DNA of 64,000 bases, taken from Mesorhizobium waimense (lineage in GTDB: Bacteria; Pseudomonadota; Alphaproteobacteria; Rhizobiales; Rhizobiaceae). The translations under genes and the position numbers were made by a program. Of this stretch, positions 1-9,688 are shown piece after piece. Position 1 is the stretch's first letter. Every line of letters starts with the position of its first letter. The notes under the pieces are model-generated. The model was not told the DNA's origin. It saw only the letters and a program-made list of their open reading frames with translations, and did no database searches. Where the stretch lies: NCBI RefSeq assembly GCF_003601975.1, contig NZ_QZWZ01000007.1, positions 205,129-269,128 on the forward strand. Direction: 5' to 3'.

Positions 1-1
1 C

Positions 2-580
<579 letters not shown>

Positions 581-583
581 GGT

Positions 584-835
584 ATGGCAGGCGAAGGCAA
601 TGACGACGTCAAGGTGATGAGCTTCGAACAGGCGCTCGACGCGCTGGAGAAGATCGTCGACGATCTGGAGCGCGGCGACGTGCCGCTCGACCAGTCGATC
701 CGCATCTACGAGCGCGGCGAAGCGCTGAAGGTGCATTGCGACCGGCTGCTGAAGGCGGCCGAAGACAAGGTCGAGAAGATCAGGCTGTCGCGCGATGGCA
801 AGCCGGTGGGAACGGAGCCGCTGGACGCCGACTAG
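584..835 (+). CDS. xseB: Exodeoxyribonuclease VII small subunit
   Basis: This 83-residue protein has the XseB core: [27 protein letters not shown] followed by [25 protein letters not shown]. The family forms a short helical hairpin that binds the XseA large subunit to make exonuclease VII, which degrades single-stranded DNA in the cytoplasm. Length and motif fit the family. It lies directly after the HDAC-like gene; xseA is not in the window. The ATG at 584 is the first in frame and is preceded by a purine-rich stretch. Confidence 0.93.
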   Translation: MAGEGNDDVKVMSFEQALDALEKIVDDLERGDVPLDQSIRIYERGEALKVHCDRLLKAAEDKVEKIRLSRDGKPVGTEPLDAD

Positions 836-881
836 TTGGAAAAGGGGCGGGGCAAAGGAAAACAGGCAAGGAGCTCAAGCG

Positions 882-1148
882 ATGTGCAGAAACATCAAGA
901 CCCTGTTCAACTTCGAGCCGCCGGCGACGAATGACGAGGTGCATGACGCAGCACTGCAGTTCGTGCGCAAGCTGAGCGGCTCGACCAAGCCCTCGAAGCG
1001 CAACGAGCATGCCTTTAACCATGCCGTGGAAGCAATCACGGCCGCTGCGCGCGAGCTGCTCGATTCGATGGAAACCACGCAGGAACCGCGCAACCGTGAG
1101 GAAGTGGCGGCCAAGGCGAAAGCCAAATCCGCGCTTCGCTTCGCCTGA
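882..1148 (+). CDS. DUF2277 family protein
   Basis: A protein of 88 residues beginning MCRNIKTLFNFEPPATNDEV, the characteristic opening of DUF2277. The rest is predicted helical (LQFVRKLSGSTKPSKRNEHAFNHAVEAI) and ends in a basic KAKAKSALRFA tail. The family has no established function that I know of. The start at 882 follows a GGAG-type ribosome site (aaggagctcaagcg). The longer open frame upstream reads through the xseB-DUF2277 gap and carries no conserved sequence, so it was not used. Confidence 0.85.
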   Translation: MCRNIKTLFNFEPPATNDEVHDAALQFVRKLSGSTKPSKRNEHAFNHAVEAITAAARELLDSMETTQEPRNREEVAAKAKAKSALRFA

Positions 1149-1157
1149 GGAGACCTG

Positions 1158-2078
1158 ATGAGCTTCTTTCCCGGCAACGATCCTTCGCCTGGCGATGCCT
1201 TCGCTTGCGACCAGATCGAGCTGATGGTCATTCCGAATGCCAAGGACATTGGCGGGTTCCAGGTCCGCCGCGCTTTACCGACCGCCAGGCGGCGGCTGGT
1301 CGGCCCCTTCATCTTCTTCGACCGCATGGGCCCGGCCATCCTGCGGGCCGACCAGGCGCTCGACGTGCGTCCGCATCCGCACATCGGCCTGTCGACGGTG
1401 ACCTATCTGTTCGACGGCAAGATCAGGCATCGCGATTCGCTCGGCACCGAAATGGTGATCGAGCCCGGCGACGTGAACCTGATGACCGCTGGTCGCGGCA
1501 TCGTCCATTCCGAGCGCACGCCGGAGGAATTGCGCGGCGCGCCGATGTCGATCTCCGGGCTGCAGACCTGGCTGGCACTGCCCGACGGCAAGGAGGAGGT
1601 CGCCCCGGTCTTCGAGAACACCGCCGCCCTTCATCTGCCTGAGATCGATGCCGAGGGCATCAGCGGTCGCGTCGTCATCGGCGCGCTTTCCGGGCTGCGG
1701 TCGCCGGTCACCACCGCCTCGGAGACGCTCTACGCCGATCTGAGGCTGGCCCCGGGCGCCAGCGTGAAAATCCCCGCCGATGCCGAGGAGCGCGCCATCT
1801 ACACGCTGGAAGGTGAGGTTTCGATTGCCAGTGACCGGTTCCCGGCCGAGCGGCTTTTGGTGTTCAAGCCTGGCGACGAGATCGTCGTTTCGTCCGAGAA
1901 CGGCGCCCATTTCATGCTGTTCGGCGGCGCCTCGCTTGGTTCCAAGCGCTATATCTGGTGGAATTTCGTTTCGTCGTCGAAGGAACGCATCGAACAGGCG
2001 AAGGAAGAATGGAAGACCGGCCGCTTCGATATCGTTCCTGGAGACGAGGAAGAGTTCATTCCGTTACCGAACAATTAA
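1158..2078 (+). CDS. Pirin family protein
   Basis: A 306-residue bicupin. The N-terminal cupin shows the pirin metal-site pattern HPHIGLSTVTYLFDGKIRHRDSLG and the following AGRGIVHSE. The C-terminal cupin contains FKPGDEIVVSSENGAHFMLFGG. Pirins bind a mononuclear metal, usually iron; some have quercetin dioxygenase activity and others act as redox-sensitive regulators, so the cellular role is not fixed by sequence. The gene starts nine bases after the DUF2277 stop and probably belongs to the same transcript. Its length is typical of proteobacterial pirins. Confidence 0.9.
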   Translation: MSFFPGNDPSPGDAFACDQIELMVIPNAKDIGGFQVRRALPTARRRLVGPFIFFDRMGPAILRADQALDVRPHPHIGLSTVTYLFDGKIRHRDSLGTEMVIEPGDVNLMTAGRGIVHSERTPEELRGAPMSISGLQTWLALPDGKEEVAPVFENTAALHLPEIDAEGISGRVVIGALSGLRSPVTTASETLYADLRLAPGASVKIPADAEERAIYTLEGEVSIASDRFPAERLLVFKPGDEIVVSSENGAHFMLFGGASLGSKRYIWWNFVSSSKERIEQAKEEWKTGRFDIVPGDEEEFIPLPNN

Positions 2079-2186
2079 CGCCAGAGCTACCCGCGTCACT
2101 GACACGCATTTACATTCGCCGGCGGGCGGCATATTTCGCCAATGATCAACGCGCATGAACATCAAGCTTCAGCAGGCTCCTAAACA

Positions 2187-4100
2187 GTGAACGCAACGCT
2201 GCATACGCCGCTTCTCGACAAGGTCCGCATTCCGGCCGACCTCAGGACGCTTGACGAAGGCCAGCTGCCGCAGCTCGCTTCGGAGTTGCGCGCGGAGCTG
2301 ATCGATGCCGTTTCGCACACTGGCGGGCATCTCGGCGCCGGCCTTGGCGTGGTCGAACTGACGGTAGCACTGCACTATGTCTTCAACACGCCGGACGACC
2401 GGCTGATCTGGGATGTCGGCCACCAGGCCTACCCGCACAAGATCCTGACCGGCCGCCGCGACCGCATCCGCACGCTGCGCCAGGAGGGCGGCCTTTCCGG
2501 CTTCACCCGCCGCGCCGAGAGCGAATACGACCCGTTCGGCGCCGCCCACTCCTCGACCTCGATTTCCGCCGGCCTCGGCATGGCGATGGCGCGCGACCTC
2601 TCCGGCGGCCGCAACAACGTCATCGCCGTTATCGGCGACGGCGCCATGTCGGCCGGCATGGCCTATGAAGCGATGAACAATGCCGGCGCGCTCGACGCCC
2701 GCCTGATCGTCATCCTCAACGACAACGACATGTCGATCGCCCCGCCGACCGGTGCGATGAGCGCCTATCTGGCGCGTCTGGCTTCCGGGAGGACCTATCT
2801 CGGCCTGCGCGATTTCGGCAAGAAGCTGACCTCCTATCTCGGCAAGCGCGCCGACCGCGCCATCACCCGGGCGGTCGAGCATGCGCGTGGCTACGTCACC
2901 GGCGGCACGCTGTTCGAGGAGCTTGGATTCTACCACATCGGCCCGATCGACGGGCACAATCTCGAGCACCTGATCCCGGTGCTGAAGAACGTCCGCGACA
3001 ATGGCGACGGCCCGGTGCTGATCCATGTCGTGACCCAGAAGGGCAAGGGCTATGGCCCGGCCGAGGCCGCCGCCGACAAATATCACGGCGTCAACAAATT
3101 CGACGTCATCACCGGTGCACAGGCCAAGGCCCCTGCCAATGCGCCGAGCTACACCAAGGTCTTCGCCGAAAGCCTTGTCCAGGAAGGTCGCGAGGACGAC
3201 CGCATCGTCGCCGTCACCGCCGCCATGCCGAACGGCACCGGCCTCGATCTCTTCGGCGAGGCGTTCCCGTCCAGAACCTTCGACGTCGGTATCGCCGAGC
3301 AGCACGCGGTGACCTTCGCCGCTGGCCTTGCCACCGAAGGCTACAAGCCCTTCGCCGCCATCTACTCGACCTTCCTACAGCGTGCCTACGATCAGGTCGT
3401 CCACGATGTGGCGATCCAGAAATTGCCGGTGCGCTTCCCCATCGACCGCGCCGGCTTCGTCGGCGCCGATGGCGCCACCCATTGCGGCGCCTTCGACACC
3501 ACCTTCCTGGCGACGCTGCCCGGCTTCGTCGTCATGGCGGCGGCCGACGAAGCGGAGCTGCGTCACATGGTGCGCACCGCGGCGCACTATGATGACGGCC
3601 CCATCGCCTTCCGCTATCCACGCGGCAATGGCGTCGGCGTCGACATGCCGGAACGCGGCTCCGTGCTCGAAATCGGCAAGGGCCGCATCGTCAGGGAAGG
3701 CACCAAGGTGGCGCTGCTGTCCTTCGGCACGCGGCTGCAGGACTGTCTGCTGGCTGCCGAGGAGCTTGGCGCGGCCGGTCTTTCCACCACGGTCGCCGAC
3801 GCCCGTTTCGCCAAGCCGCTCGACGAGGATCTGATCCGCCGGCTCGCCCGCTCGCATGAGGTGCTGGTGACGGTGGAAGAGGGTGCGGTCGGCGGCTTCG
3901 CCAGCCATGTGCTGCAGTTCCTCGCCCATGAAGGCTTGCTCGAAAGCGGGCTCAAGGTGCGTCCGCTGGTGCTGCCGGACGATTTCACCGACCACGCCAA
4001 GCCCGAGAAGATGTATGCCGATGCCGGGCTGGACTCGACCGGCATCGTGCGCACGGTCTTTGCCGCGCTCGGCCATACCGCCCACGCGCAGCGGGCTTGA
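2187..4100 (+). CDS. dxs: 1-deoxy-D-xylulose-5-phosphate synthase
   Basis: A 637-residue thiamine-diphosphate enzyme that condenses pyruvate and glyceraldehyde 3-phosphate in the first step of the MEP isoprenoid pathway. The ThDP motif [18 protein letters not shown] begins near residue 150 and is followed by LNDNDMSI. The DXS-specific KGKGYGPAE, the pyrimidine-binding domain ([15 protein letters not shown]) and the C-terminal transketolase domain are all present. Length fits the family. A later MEP gene, ispH, lies about 12.7 kb downstream as a separate unit. A gap of about 108 bp separates dxs from the pirin gene, so it may have its own promoter. Confidence 0.97.
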   Translation: MNATLHTPLLDKVRIPADLRTLDEGQLPQLASELRAELIDAVSHTGGHLGAGLGVVELTVALHYVFNTPDDRLIWDVGHQAYPHKILTGRRDRIRTLRQEGGLSGFTRRAESEYDPFGAAHSSTSISAGLGMAMARDLSGGRNNVIAVIGDGAMSAGMAYEAMNNAGALDARLIVILNDNDMSIAPPTGAMSAYLARLASGRTYLGLRDFGKKLTSYLGKRADRAITRAVEHARGYVTGGTLFEELGFYHIGPIDGHNLEHLIPVLKNVRDNGDGPVLIHVVTQKGKGYGPAEAAADKYHGVNKFDVITGAQAKAPANAPSYTKVFAESLVQEGREDDRIVAVTAAMPNGTGLDLFGEAFPSRTFDVGIAEQHAVTFAAGLATEGYKPFAAIYSTFLQRAYDQVVHDVAIQKLPVRFPIDRAGFVGADGATHCGAFDTTFLATLPGFVVMAAADEAELRHMVRTAAHYDDGPIAFRYPRGNGVGVDMPERGSVLEIGKGRIVREGTKVALLSFGTRLQDCLLAAEELGAAGLSTTVADARFAKPLDEDLIRRLARSHEVLVTVEEGAVGGFASHVLQFLAHEGLLESGLKVRPLVLPDDFTDHAKPEKMYADAGLDSTGIVRTVFAALGHTAHAQRA

Positions 4101-4248
4101 ATCAAAACCTCAAGCCTCTGAATCAGTTTGCCGGCTTGCGGCTGTAACGCCCTGTTTACGCTGCCATTTGGCGTTTTGCTTACCCTGTCTTTTGGCCGTT
4201 TCTCAACGTCGCCCTGCTAGAAGGCAGTCCGGCGGGGAACGACAAGAC

Positions 4249-4542
4249 ATGAAAACGCTTTTCTACGGCATGACCATTTCGGCCGCCATCGCAGCACCAG
4301 CGATGGCCGAAACGCGCTACGACCGCAATCTCGAAAAGGCGGCGATGGACATCGTCGCCGGCAAGATCGGGGGCATTCGCGGCGGCTTTTCCTATAAGCA
4401 GCGTCCGCAATTCGTCGTCGTGCCGGACGCCGTCGAGCCGCCGTTGGTTCCCGCCGAGCGCCCGGGCAGGCAAGCCTCCGGCGACAGCAATGACGGTCTG
4501 GCGCCGGCCGTCGAGCGGCCGATTTCGCGAACCGTCTTCTAG
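4249..4542 (+). CDS. Small predicted periplasmic protein of unknown function
   Basis: A 97-residue protein. The N-terminus MKTLFYGMTISAAIAAPAMA looks like a Sec signal peptide cleaved after AMA. The mature part has a conserved-looking helix (RYDRNLEKAAMDIVAGKIGGIRGGFSYKQRPQFV) followed by a proline-rich low-complexity tail. I do not recognise a named family. The ATG at 4249 follows a ggcggggaacgac stretch; the long open frame upstream that overlaps dxs is not coding. Position between dxs and tlyA, with a gap of about 150 bp on the left, suggests an independent unit. Confidence 0.65.
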   Translation: MKTLFYGMTISAAIAAPAMAETRYDRNLEKAAMDIVAGKIGGIRGGFSYKQRPQFVVVPDAVEPPLVPAERPGRQASGDSNDGLAPAVERPISRTVF

Positions 4543-4596
4543 ATCTGCGGCTTCCAACATCCTTGCGTTCATCACCCGCTTTCGCCATGAAGGCCG

Positions 4597-5361
4597 ATGA
4601 ACTCCCCTCTGCCAGCCAGCAAGCGCCAGCGGCTCGACGAACTGCTCGTCGAACGCGGCCTGTTCGCCAGTCGCTCTCGTGCCCGCGACGCGATCGAGCG
4701 CGGCACGGTGACGGTCGATGGCACCATCGCCCGCAAGCCTGGTCAGACCGTCCTGCCGCAATGCCTGATCGCGATCGACGACCCGGCGCAGGGTTACGTG
4801 TCGCGTGCGGCGCTGAAGCTGATCGCCGGGCTCGACCATTTCGGTTTCGGACCCGCCGGCTGCGAAGCGCTCGACATCGGCGCTTCGACCGGCGGCTTCT
4901 CACAGGTGCTGCTCGAACGCGGCGCGGCACATGTCACGGCGATCGATGTCGGCCACGGCCAGATGCATCCCGACATCGCAGGCGATCCGCGCGTGACGGT
5001 CATCGAGGGCCTCAATGCTCGCGACCTCACTGTCGCCGATCTCGGCGGCCGCATTCCGGATTTTATCGTCTGCGATGTCAGCTTCATTTCGCTGAAGCTG
5101 GCGCTGCCGTCGGCGCTTGCATTGGCCTGCAGCGGCGCTCGCGCGGTGCTTCTGGTCAAGCCGCAATTCGAGGCCGGCCGCGCGGCGATCGGCAAGGGCG
5201 GCCTGCTTAAGGATCCCTATGACGCCGCCCGCGTTGCCGGCGTGCTGCAGGACTGGTTCGACAGCATGCCTGGTTGGCGCTCGCTGGGGCTGCATCTGTC
5301 GCCGATCGAGGGTGGCGACGGCAATCGTGAATTCCTGCTTGGTGGGATCAAGGATCGATGA
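4597..5361 (+). CDS. tlyA: TlyA family rRNA 2'-O-methyltransferase
   Basis: 254 residues with the TlyA layout: an N-terminal S4 RNA-binding domain (QRLDELLVERGLFASRSRARDAIERGTV) and a Rossmann-like FtsJ/RrmJ methyltransferase domain with the SAM site ALDIGASTGGFSQVLLERGA. VKPQFEAGR lies in the catalytic C-terminal part. Family members methylate ribose in 16S and/or 23S rRNA; some have also been called haemolysins. The gene's ATGA stop/start overlap with the next RNA methyltransferase implies translational coupling of two rRNA/tRNA modification genes. Confidence 0.92.
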   Translation: MNSPLPASKRQRLDELLVERGLFASRSRARDAIERGTVTVDGTIARKPGQTVLPQCLIAIDDPAQGYVSRAALKLIAGLDHFGFGPAGCEALDIGASTGGFSQVLLERGAAHVTAIDVGHGQMHPDIAGDPRVTVIEGLNARDLTVADLGGRIPDFIVCDVSFISLKLALPSALALACSGARAVLLVKPQFEAGRAAIGKGGLLKDPYDAARVAGVLQDWFDSMPGWRSLGLHLSPIEGGDGNREFLLGGIKDR

Positions 5362-6599
5362 GCGCGCGCTTCACCATCGCAAGGCTGGGCTCGCAAGGCG
5401 ACGGCGTCGCCGCGACCGAAACCGGCGAGGTCTTCATTCCCTTCACGCTGCCGGGCGAAACCGTCACCGCGGCGCGCGAAAAGGATCGCGCCACTTTGAT
5501 GTCGGTGCTGGAGGCCTCGCCGCTCAGGATCGATCCGGCCTGCCGGCATTTCACCGAATGCGGCGGCTGCGCCGTCCAGCATCTGGAAGTCGAAGCCTAC
5601 CGCCAATGGAAGCGCGACAAGGTCGTGCATGCGCTGAAGAGCAAGGGCATCGTTGGCGATATCGGCGCCTTGGTGCCGTGCGCGCCGGCGACGCGCCGCC
5701 GCGTCGTCTTCTCCGCCCGGCGCACCGAGGCCGGCATCCGGCTGGGCTTCGTGCGCGCGCTGTCGTCGGAAATCATTGCCATCGAGGAATGTCCGATCTC
5801 GCTGCCCGTGATCGTCGCCGCGCTCGATTGTCTGAAGAAACTTGCCGAGCTGGTCTGCGCCACCACCAAATCGTTCCACATGACGGTGACGGTCACCGGG
5901 TCCGGCCTCGACGTCGCGGTCCACGAATCCGGCAAGCTCGGCGAGAACCAGCGCCGCATCGCTTCGAACTTCGTCATCGCCGAGGGACTGGCCAGGCTTT
6001 CGGTCGACGGCGAGATCATCGTCGAGCCGAAGAAGCCGGTGGTGCTGTTCGGCGGCGTCGCGGTCGCGGTGCCGCCGGGCGCCTTCCTGCAGGCCACCGA
6101 GGCGGCAGAGCAGGCCATGGCCGACATCGTCGGCCAGCATCTGTCGCGCGCCAAGAAGGTCGCCGACCTTTTCGCCGGTTGCGGCAGTTTCGCGCTACGC
6201 CTGGCCGCGAAGTCGGAGGTCCACGCAGCAGAAGGCGACGCGCCAGCGCTTGCGGCGCTCGACCGCGCCTTCCGTTTCGCCAATGGCCTGAAGCGGGTGA
6301 CCAGCGAACGCCGCGATCTGTTCCGGCGCCCGCTTACCTTCAAGGAACTGAATGCCTTCGACGGCCTTGTCCTCGACCCGCCCCGCGCCGGCGCCGAGGA
6401 CCAGTCGAAGCAGATCGCCCGCTCGGATGTGCCGTTCGTCGCCGCCGTGTCCTGCAATCCGGTGACGCTCGCGCGGGATTTGCGCATCCTCATCGACGGC
6501 GGCTATGCCTTGAAGAGCGTGACGCCGATCGACCAGTTCCTGTGGTCGCCGCATGTCGAGGCTGTCGCGCTGCTGGAAAAGCCAAGGCGGCGGCGGTAG
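5358..6599 (+). CDS. TrmA/RlmD-type class I SAM-dependent RNA methyltransferase
   Basis: 413 residues. The N-terminus contains a TRAM-like beta domain and a cysteine cluster (CRHFTECGGC) typical of the [4Fe-4S]-binding RumA/RlmD/RlmC group. The methyltransferase domain shows FAGCGSFALRLA, the DPPRAGAEDQ motif and VSCNPVTLARDL, whose Cys is the catalytic nucleophile for uridine C5 methylation. The product is probably an m5U methyltransferase of rRNA; RlmD and RlmC cannot be separated by reading alone. Start overlaps the tlyA stop by ATGA. Confidence 0.88.
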   Translation: MSARFTIARLGSQGDGVAATETGEVFIPFTLPGETVTAAREKDRATLMSVLEASPLRIDPACRHFTECGGCAVQHLEVEAYRQWKRDKVVHALKSKGIVGDIGALVPCAPATRRRVVFSARRTEAGIRLGFVRALSSEIIAIEECPISLPVIVAALDCLKKLAELVCATTKSFHMTVTVTGSGLDVAVHESGKLGENQRRIASNFVIAEGLARLSVDGEIIVEPKKPVVLFGGVAVAVPPGAFLQATEAAEQAMADIVGQHLSRAKKVADLFAGCGSFALRLAAKSEVHAAEGDAPALAALDRAFRFANGLKRVTSERRDLFRRPLTFKELNAFDGLVLDPPRAGAEDQSKQIARSDVPFVAAVSCNPVTLARDLRILIDGGYALKSVTPIDQFLWSPHVEAVALLEKPRRRR

Positions 6600-6796
6600 A
6601 TCATTCGCGAGTTTGGCGACGCGGTGCTTCGACGAGCACGCCTGCGTCCATTTCTCTTAAGGTTTTCGGCTTGCCTTTTTTGGGCAGGGACCCGAACACA
6701 TCCTCTGGTCGCGTTGTAGGAAAGACCGGAGCAGGTTATGTGACCTCGCTCTCGGTCAAACCGGTGACTACGAACTTTTCTCCAGTGGCCATCGCG

Positions 6797-8209
6797 TCAA
6801 ACCCTGGTGCCACCCACCGTCATCTGGTTCATCCTGAGATGTGGCTGGCCGACGCCGACCGGCACGCCCTGTCCGGCCTTGCCGCACATGCCGATGCCGT
6901 TGTCGAGCTTCATGTCGTTGCCGACCATGCTGACACGATGCATGGCGTCAGGCCCGTTGCCGATCAGCATCGCGCCCTTGATCGGCTGCGTCACCTTGCC
7001 GTTCTCGATCATGTAGGCCTCGGTGCAGCCGAACACGAATTTTCCAGAGGTGATGTCGACCTGGCCGCCGCCGAACGAGACGGCATAGATGCCGTTCTTG
7101 ACCGAGGCGATGATCTCGTCCGGGTCGATGTCGCCCGAGGTCATGTATGTGTTGGTCATGCGCGGCATCGGCTGGTGCGCATAGCCTTCGCGCCTTCCGT
7201 TACCTGTCGCCTTCATCCCCATCAGCCGGGCGTTCTGGCGGTCCTGCATGTAGCCGACCAGCTTGCCGTCCTCGATCAGCACGTTGCGGGCGGACGGCGT
7301 GCCTTCGTCGTCGACGGTCAGCGAGCCGCGCCGCTCAGCAATGGTTCCGTCATCGACGACGGTGACGCCTTTGGCCGCCACCTGCTGGCCGAGCAGGCCG
7401 GCAAAGGCCGATGTCTTCTTGCGGTTGAAGTCGCCTTCCAGCCCATGACCGACGGCCTCGTGCAGCATGACGCCCGGCCAGCCGCTGGAGAGCACGATGT
7501 CGAATGTGCCGGCGGGTGCCGGGATCGCCTCAAGATTGACCAGCGCCTGGCGCAGCGCCTCCTTTGCGGCGTGCTTCCAGCTCTCCTCAACCAGGAACTC
7601 GCCGAACGCCTTGCGCCCGCCCATGCCGTAGGAGCCGCTCTCCTGGCGGTCGCCGCTGCCGACGACGACGGAGACATTGATGCGGACCAGCGGGCGGATG
7701 TCGCGCACCATCTGGCCGTCGGCGCGCACGATCTCGACATGCTGCCAGGAGGCGGCGAGCGAGGCTGTTACCTGCCGCACGCGCGGATCCTCGGCGCGCA
7801 GCCAGGCATCGATTTCCTGAAGCAGCTTGGCCTTGGCCTCGAAGGAAGGCGAGGGGATCGGGTTCTCCTCGCCATAAAGATGGCGGTTGGTGCGCGCCGG
7901 TGCGGCGGCAAGCGTGCCGGAATAGCCGCCCTTGACGGTAGAAACGGCGTCGGCCGCGCGCAGCAGCGAGGCCTCGGATAGATCGCTCGAATGCGCATAG
8001 CCGCAGGCCTCGCCGGCAACTGCGCGCAAACCGAACCCCTGGTCGGTGTTGAAGTTGGCGGTCTTCAGCCGGCCGTTGTCGAACATCAGCGCCTCGCTCT
8101 CGCTGTATTCGAGGAACAGCTCGCCGTCGTCGGCGCCGTTGATGGTCTCGGCGACGATGCGCTTGATGCGATCGTCGGAAATGTCGAATTGGCCGATCAG
8201 GCTGTTCAT
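6797..8209 (-). CDS. tldD: Metalloprotease TldD
   Basis: 470 residues with the TldD zinc-site motif HEAVGHGLEGDFNRKKTSAFAG and the typical C-terminal sequence GGGQVDITSGKFVFGCTEAYMIENGK. TldD works with TldE (PmbA) as a heterodimeric peptidase that processes modified peptides and CcdA-like antitoxins. No tldE/pmbA is in the window. It is convergent with the RNA methyltransferase gene across about 200 bp in which I see no further gene. In rhizobial genomes tldD often neighbours the cytochrome oxidase cluster, as here. Confidence 0.95.
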   Translation of the reverse strand: MNSLIGQFDISDDRIKRIVAETINGADDGELFLEYSESEALMFDNGRLKTANFNTDQGFGLRAVAGEACGYAHSSDLSEASLLRAADAVSTVKGGYSGTLAAAPARTNRHLYGEENPIPSPSFEAKAKLLQEIDAWLRAEDPRVRQVTASLAASWQHVEIVRADGQMVRDIRPLVRINVSVVVGSGDRQESGSYGMGGRKAFGEFLVEESWKHAAKEALRQALVNLEAIPAPAGTFDIVLSSGWPGVMLHEAVGHGLEGDFNRKKTSAFAGLLGQQVAAKGVTVVDDGTIAERRGSLTVDDEGTPSARNVLIEDGKLVGYMQDRQNARLMGMKATGNGRREGYAHQPMPRMTNTYMTSGDIDPDEIIASVKNGIYAVSFGGGQVDITSGKFVFGCTEAYMIENGKVTQPIKGAMLIGNGPDAMHRVSMVGNDMKLDNGIGMCGKAGQGVPVGVGQPHLRMNQMTVGGTRV

Positions 8210-8294
8210 GGCGCAGGCCCTTCAGTAAGCTGTTTCATGGGATGTAGGCGCCGGGGCGCCGTTCGGCAATCTTCACGATGGAACACAGAAGCCC

Positions 8295-8771
8295 CTAAGT
8301 CAGGCGCCGCGCCATCACGATTTCGTAGATCTCACGGCCCTCGTGAAGAATGCCGGCAGGTATGCAGCCGATTTCGTGAAAACCCTCACGTTGATAAAAT
8401 CGTATTGCCGCCGGATTTTCCGCGCTTACGGCCAGTTCGACCTGCCTGATGCTCAATGCGCGGGCGTGGTCGAGCAAAAGATTTAGCATCGCGACGGCGT
8501 GTCCGCTGCCGCGCTCGGTGTCGCGCAGATAGACCATGACGATGGTGGCGCGGTGCGTCATCTTGCTGGCCTGCTGCCGCATCAGGCCCATTATGCCGAC
8601 AGGCTCGTCGCCGTTAAAGCTGACGACAACCGGATTATTGGTCAGGCGCCGCCGCCACTCCTCGTCCGGCAGGCTTTCCCAATCCGCCAGGCTGCTGGCG
8701 AAGGCCTTGGGACAAACGCGCAAGGCCTCCAGGTTGAAGATCTCGACGTCGTCTGGATTGAGCAGTCTCAG
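8295..8771 (-). CDS. GNAT family N-acetyltransferase with a probable non-ATG start
   Basis: A GNAT protein with acetyl-CoA-binding motif A (VYLRDTERGSGHAVAMLNLLLDHA) and the motif B region AAIRFYQREGFHEIGCIPAG. The N-terminal strand RLLNPDDVEIFNLEALR continues upstream of the first usual start codon (TTG at 8723) up to a CTG at 8771. That CTG overlaps the stop of the ialB-like gene as CTGA, the position where coupled genes usually have ATGA. I infer that 8771 is the real or ancestral start; the alternative is TTG at 8723 with a shortened first strand. Substrate unknown. Confidence 0.75.
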   Translation of the reverse strand: MRLLNPDDVEIFNLEALRVCPKAFASSLADWESLPDEEWRRRLTNNPVVVSFNGDEPVGIMGLMRQQASKMTHRATIVMVYLRDTERGSGHAVAMLNLLLDHARALSIRQVELAVSAENPAAIRFYQREGFHEIGCIPAGILHEGREIYEIVMARRLT

Positions 8772-9334
8772 GGCAGCGCCGCAAAACCGTCGGCAAAGCC
8801 CTTGAGGTCGACGGGAATGCCGATGCCTTCCTCAGGCGTCTGGAAGACGATGAAAGTGGCCGAGGTGCCGGTCTTCAGCGTATCGAGCAGTGGCTTTTCG
8901 AGAATGACCTCGGCATAGCAGCCGTCCTGGAAGCAGCGCACGAAATAGGCCCGGCCAATATCCTTGCCGTCGACATTGAGGCCAAGCCCGTTGGGCAGCA
9001 GAACGCCGAGCGGTGCCAGCACGCGCAGGATCTCGGCCTTGTTGTCCGCGGTGCGCAGCACGACCACCGACAGCCCCATCTCCGGACGGTCCTCGGCGAC
9101 GACGTTCTGCATCATCACGCATTGTTCTGAAGTCGCGCCGGCAGGTGTGTCGCAGATGATAGACCAGGCGCCATGCGTCGAGCGCACCGTGCCGCTAGGC
9201 TGGGCGGCGTTGGCTGGGCCGATGCCCGACAGGCCGGTACCAAACAGGGCGGCAAGAAAAATGGCCTTGGCCAAAGTTCTCGAACACCCACGTTTTGAAA
9301 GCCAAGAGATCATGACGGCTCCATTGCGAATCAC
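8768..9334 (-). CDS. Invasion-associated locus B (IalB) family protein
   Basis: 188 residues with an N-terminal signal sequence ending near GPANAA and a mature region typical of IalB: HGAWSIICDTPAGATSEQCVMMQNV, followed by two more cysteines in VRCFQDGCYAEV. IalB proteins are periplasmic or outer-membrane-associated and are widespread in Rhizobiales; the name comes from a Bartonella invasion locus, but the biochemical role is unclear. A second possible start (MISWLSKRG) lies seven codons in and gives a more ordinary signal peptide. The gene is probably co-transcribed with the overlapping GNAT gene. Confidence 0.88.
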   Translation of the reverse strand: MIRNGAVMISWLSKRGCSRTLAKAIFLAALFGTGLSGIGPANAAQPSGTVRSTHGAWSIICDTPAGATSEQCVMMQNVVAEDRPEMGLSVVVLRTADNKAEILRVLAPLGVLLPNGLGLNVDGKDIGRAYFVRCFQDGCYAEVILEKPLLDTLKTGTSATFIVFQTPEEGIGIPVDLKGFADGFAALP

Positions 9335-9688
9335 GGCACTTTAAGCCGCGCCAAGGCCAAGTAAAGGACGAGACCGCCGCCCGTCCGCCCGGACACCGGC
9401 AATAATGCGCTTTTCCAAGCCAAATTCGCCCGAATTGCGACCGCTCGGGGGATAGTGCCAAGCAATCCGGAAAGTAGCGGTTGGCGTCCGTGCGTCAACG
9501 ATCGGCGAAAGGCCTCATGCCGCCAAAAGCGACGGTCGGGGCTTGCGCGCAAAAATGCCGCACGGTTTCGGCCGCTCCTTTCTTGCGGAGGGAAATAGAG
9601 TATGGTTTGAACCACCCTTGGGACTGTCCGGGATTCCCATCCCGGCGTGGTTCGTTATTCTTGCGGTCCGATCGCGAGGAACTGGGAG
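9335..9688 (+). promoter_or_regulatory. Leader/promoter region of the cytochrome oxidase operon with a nested hairpin
   Basis: This 354-bp gap separates ialB (leftward) from ctaC (rightward), so both promoters should lie here. No gene is visible. At 9609-9653 there is a two-step inverted repeat. The outer arms are GAACCAC (9609-9615) and GTGGTTC (9647-9653); the inner arms are CCGGGAT (9628-9634) and ATCCCGG (9639-9645) around TCCC. It ends 35 bases before the ctaC start. An alternative short hairpin TGGTT/AACCA (9603-9614) would compete for the left arm. A role in mRNA stability or translation is inference. Confidence 0.4.

Noticed and set aside
5117..7981. A 954-codon plus-strand open frame.
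   Set aside because: It runs across tlyA, the RNA methyltransferase gene and the antisense of tldD, and its translation is Arg/Ala-rich low-complexity sequence without motifs. Typical GC-rich shadow frame.
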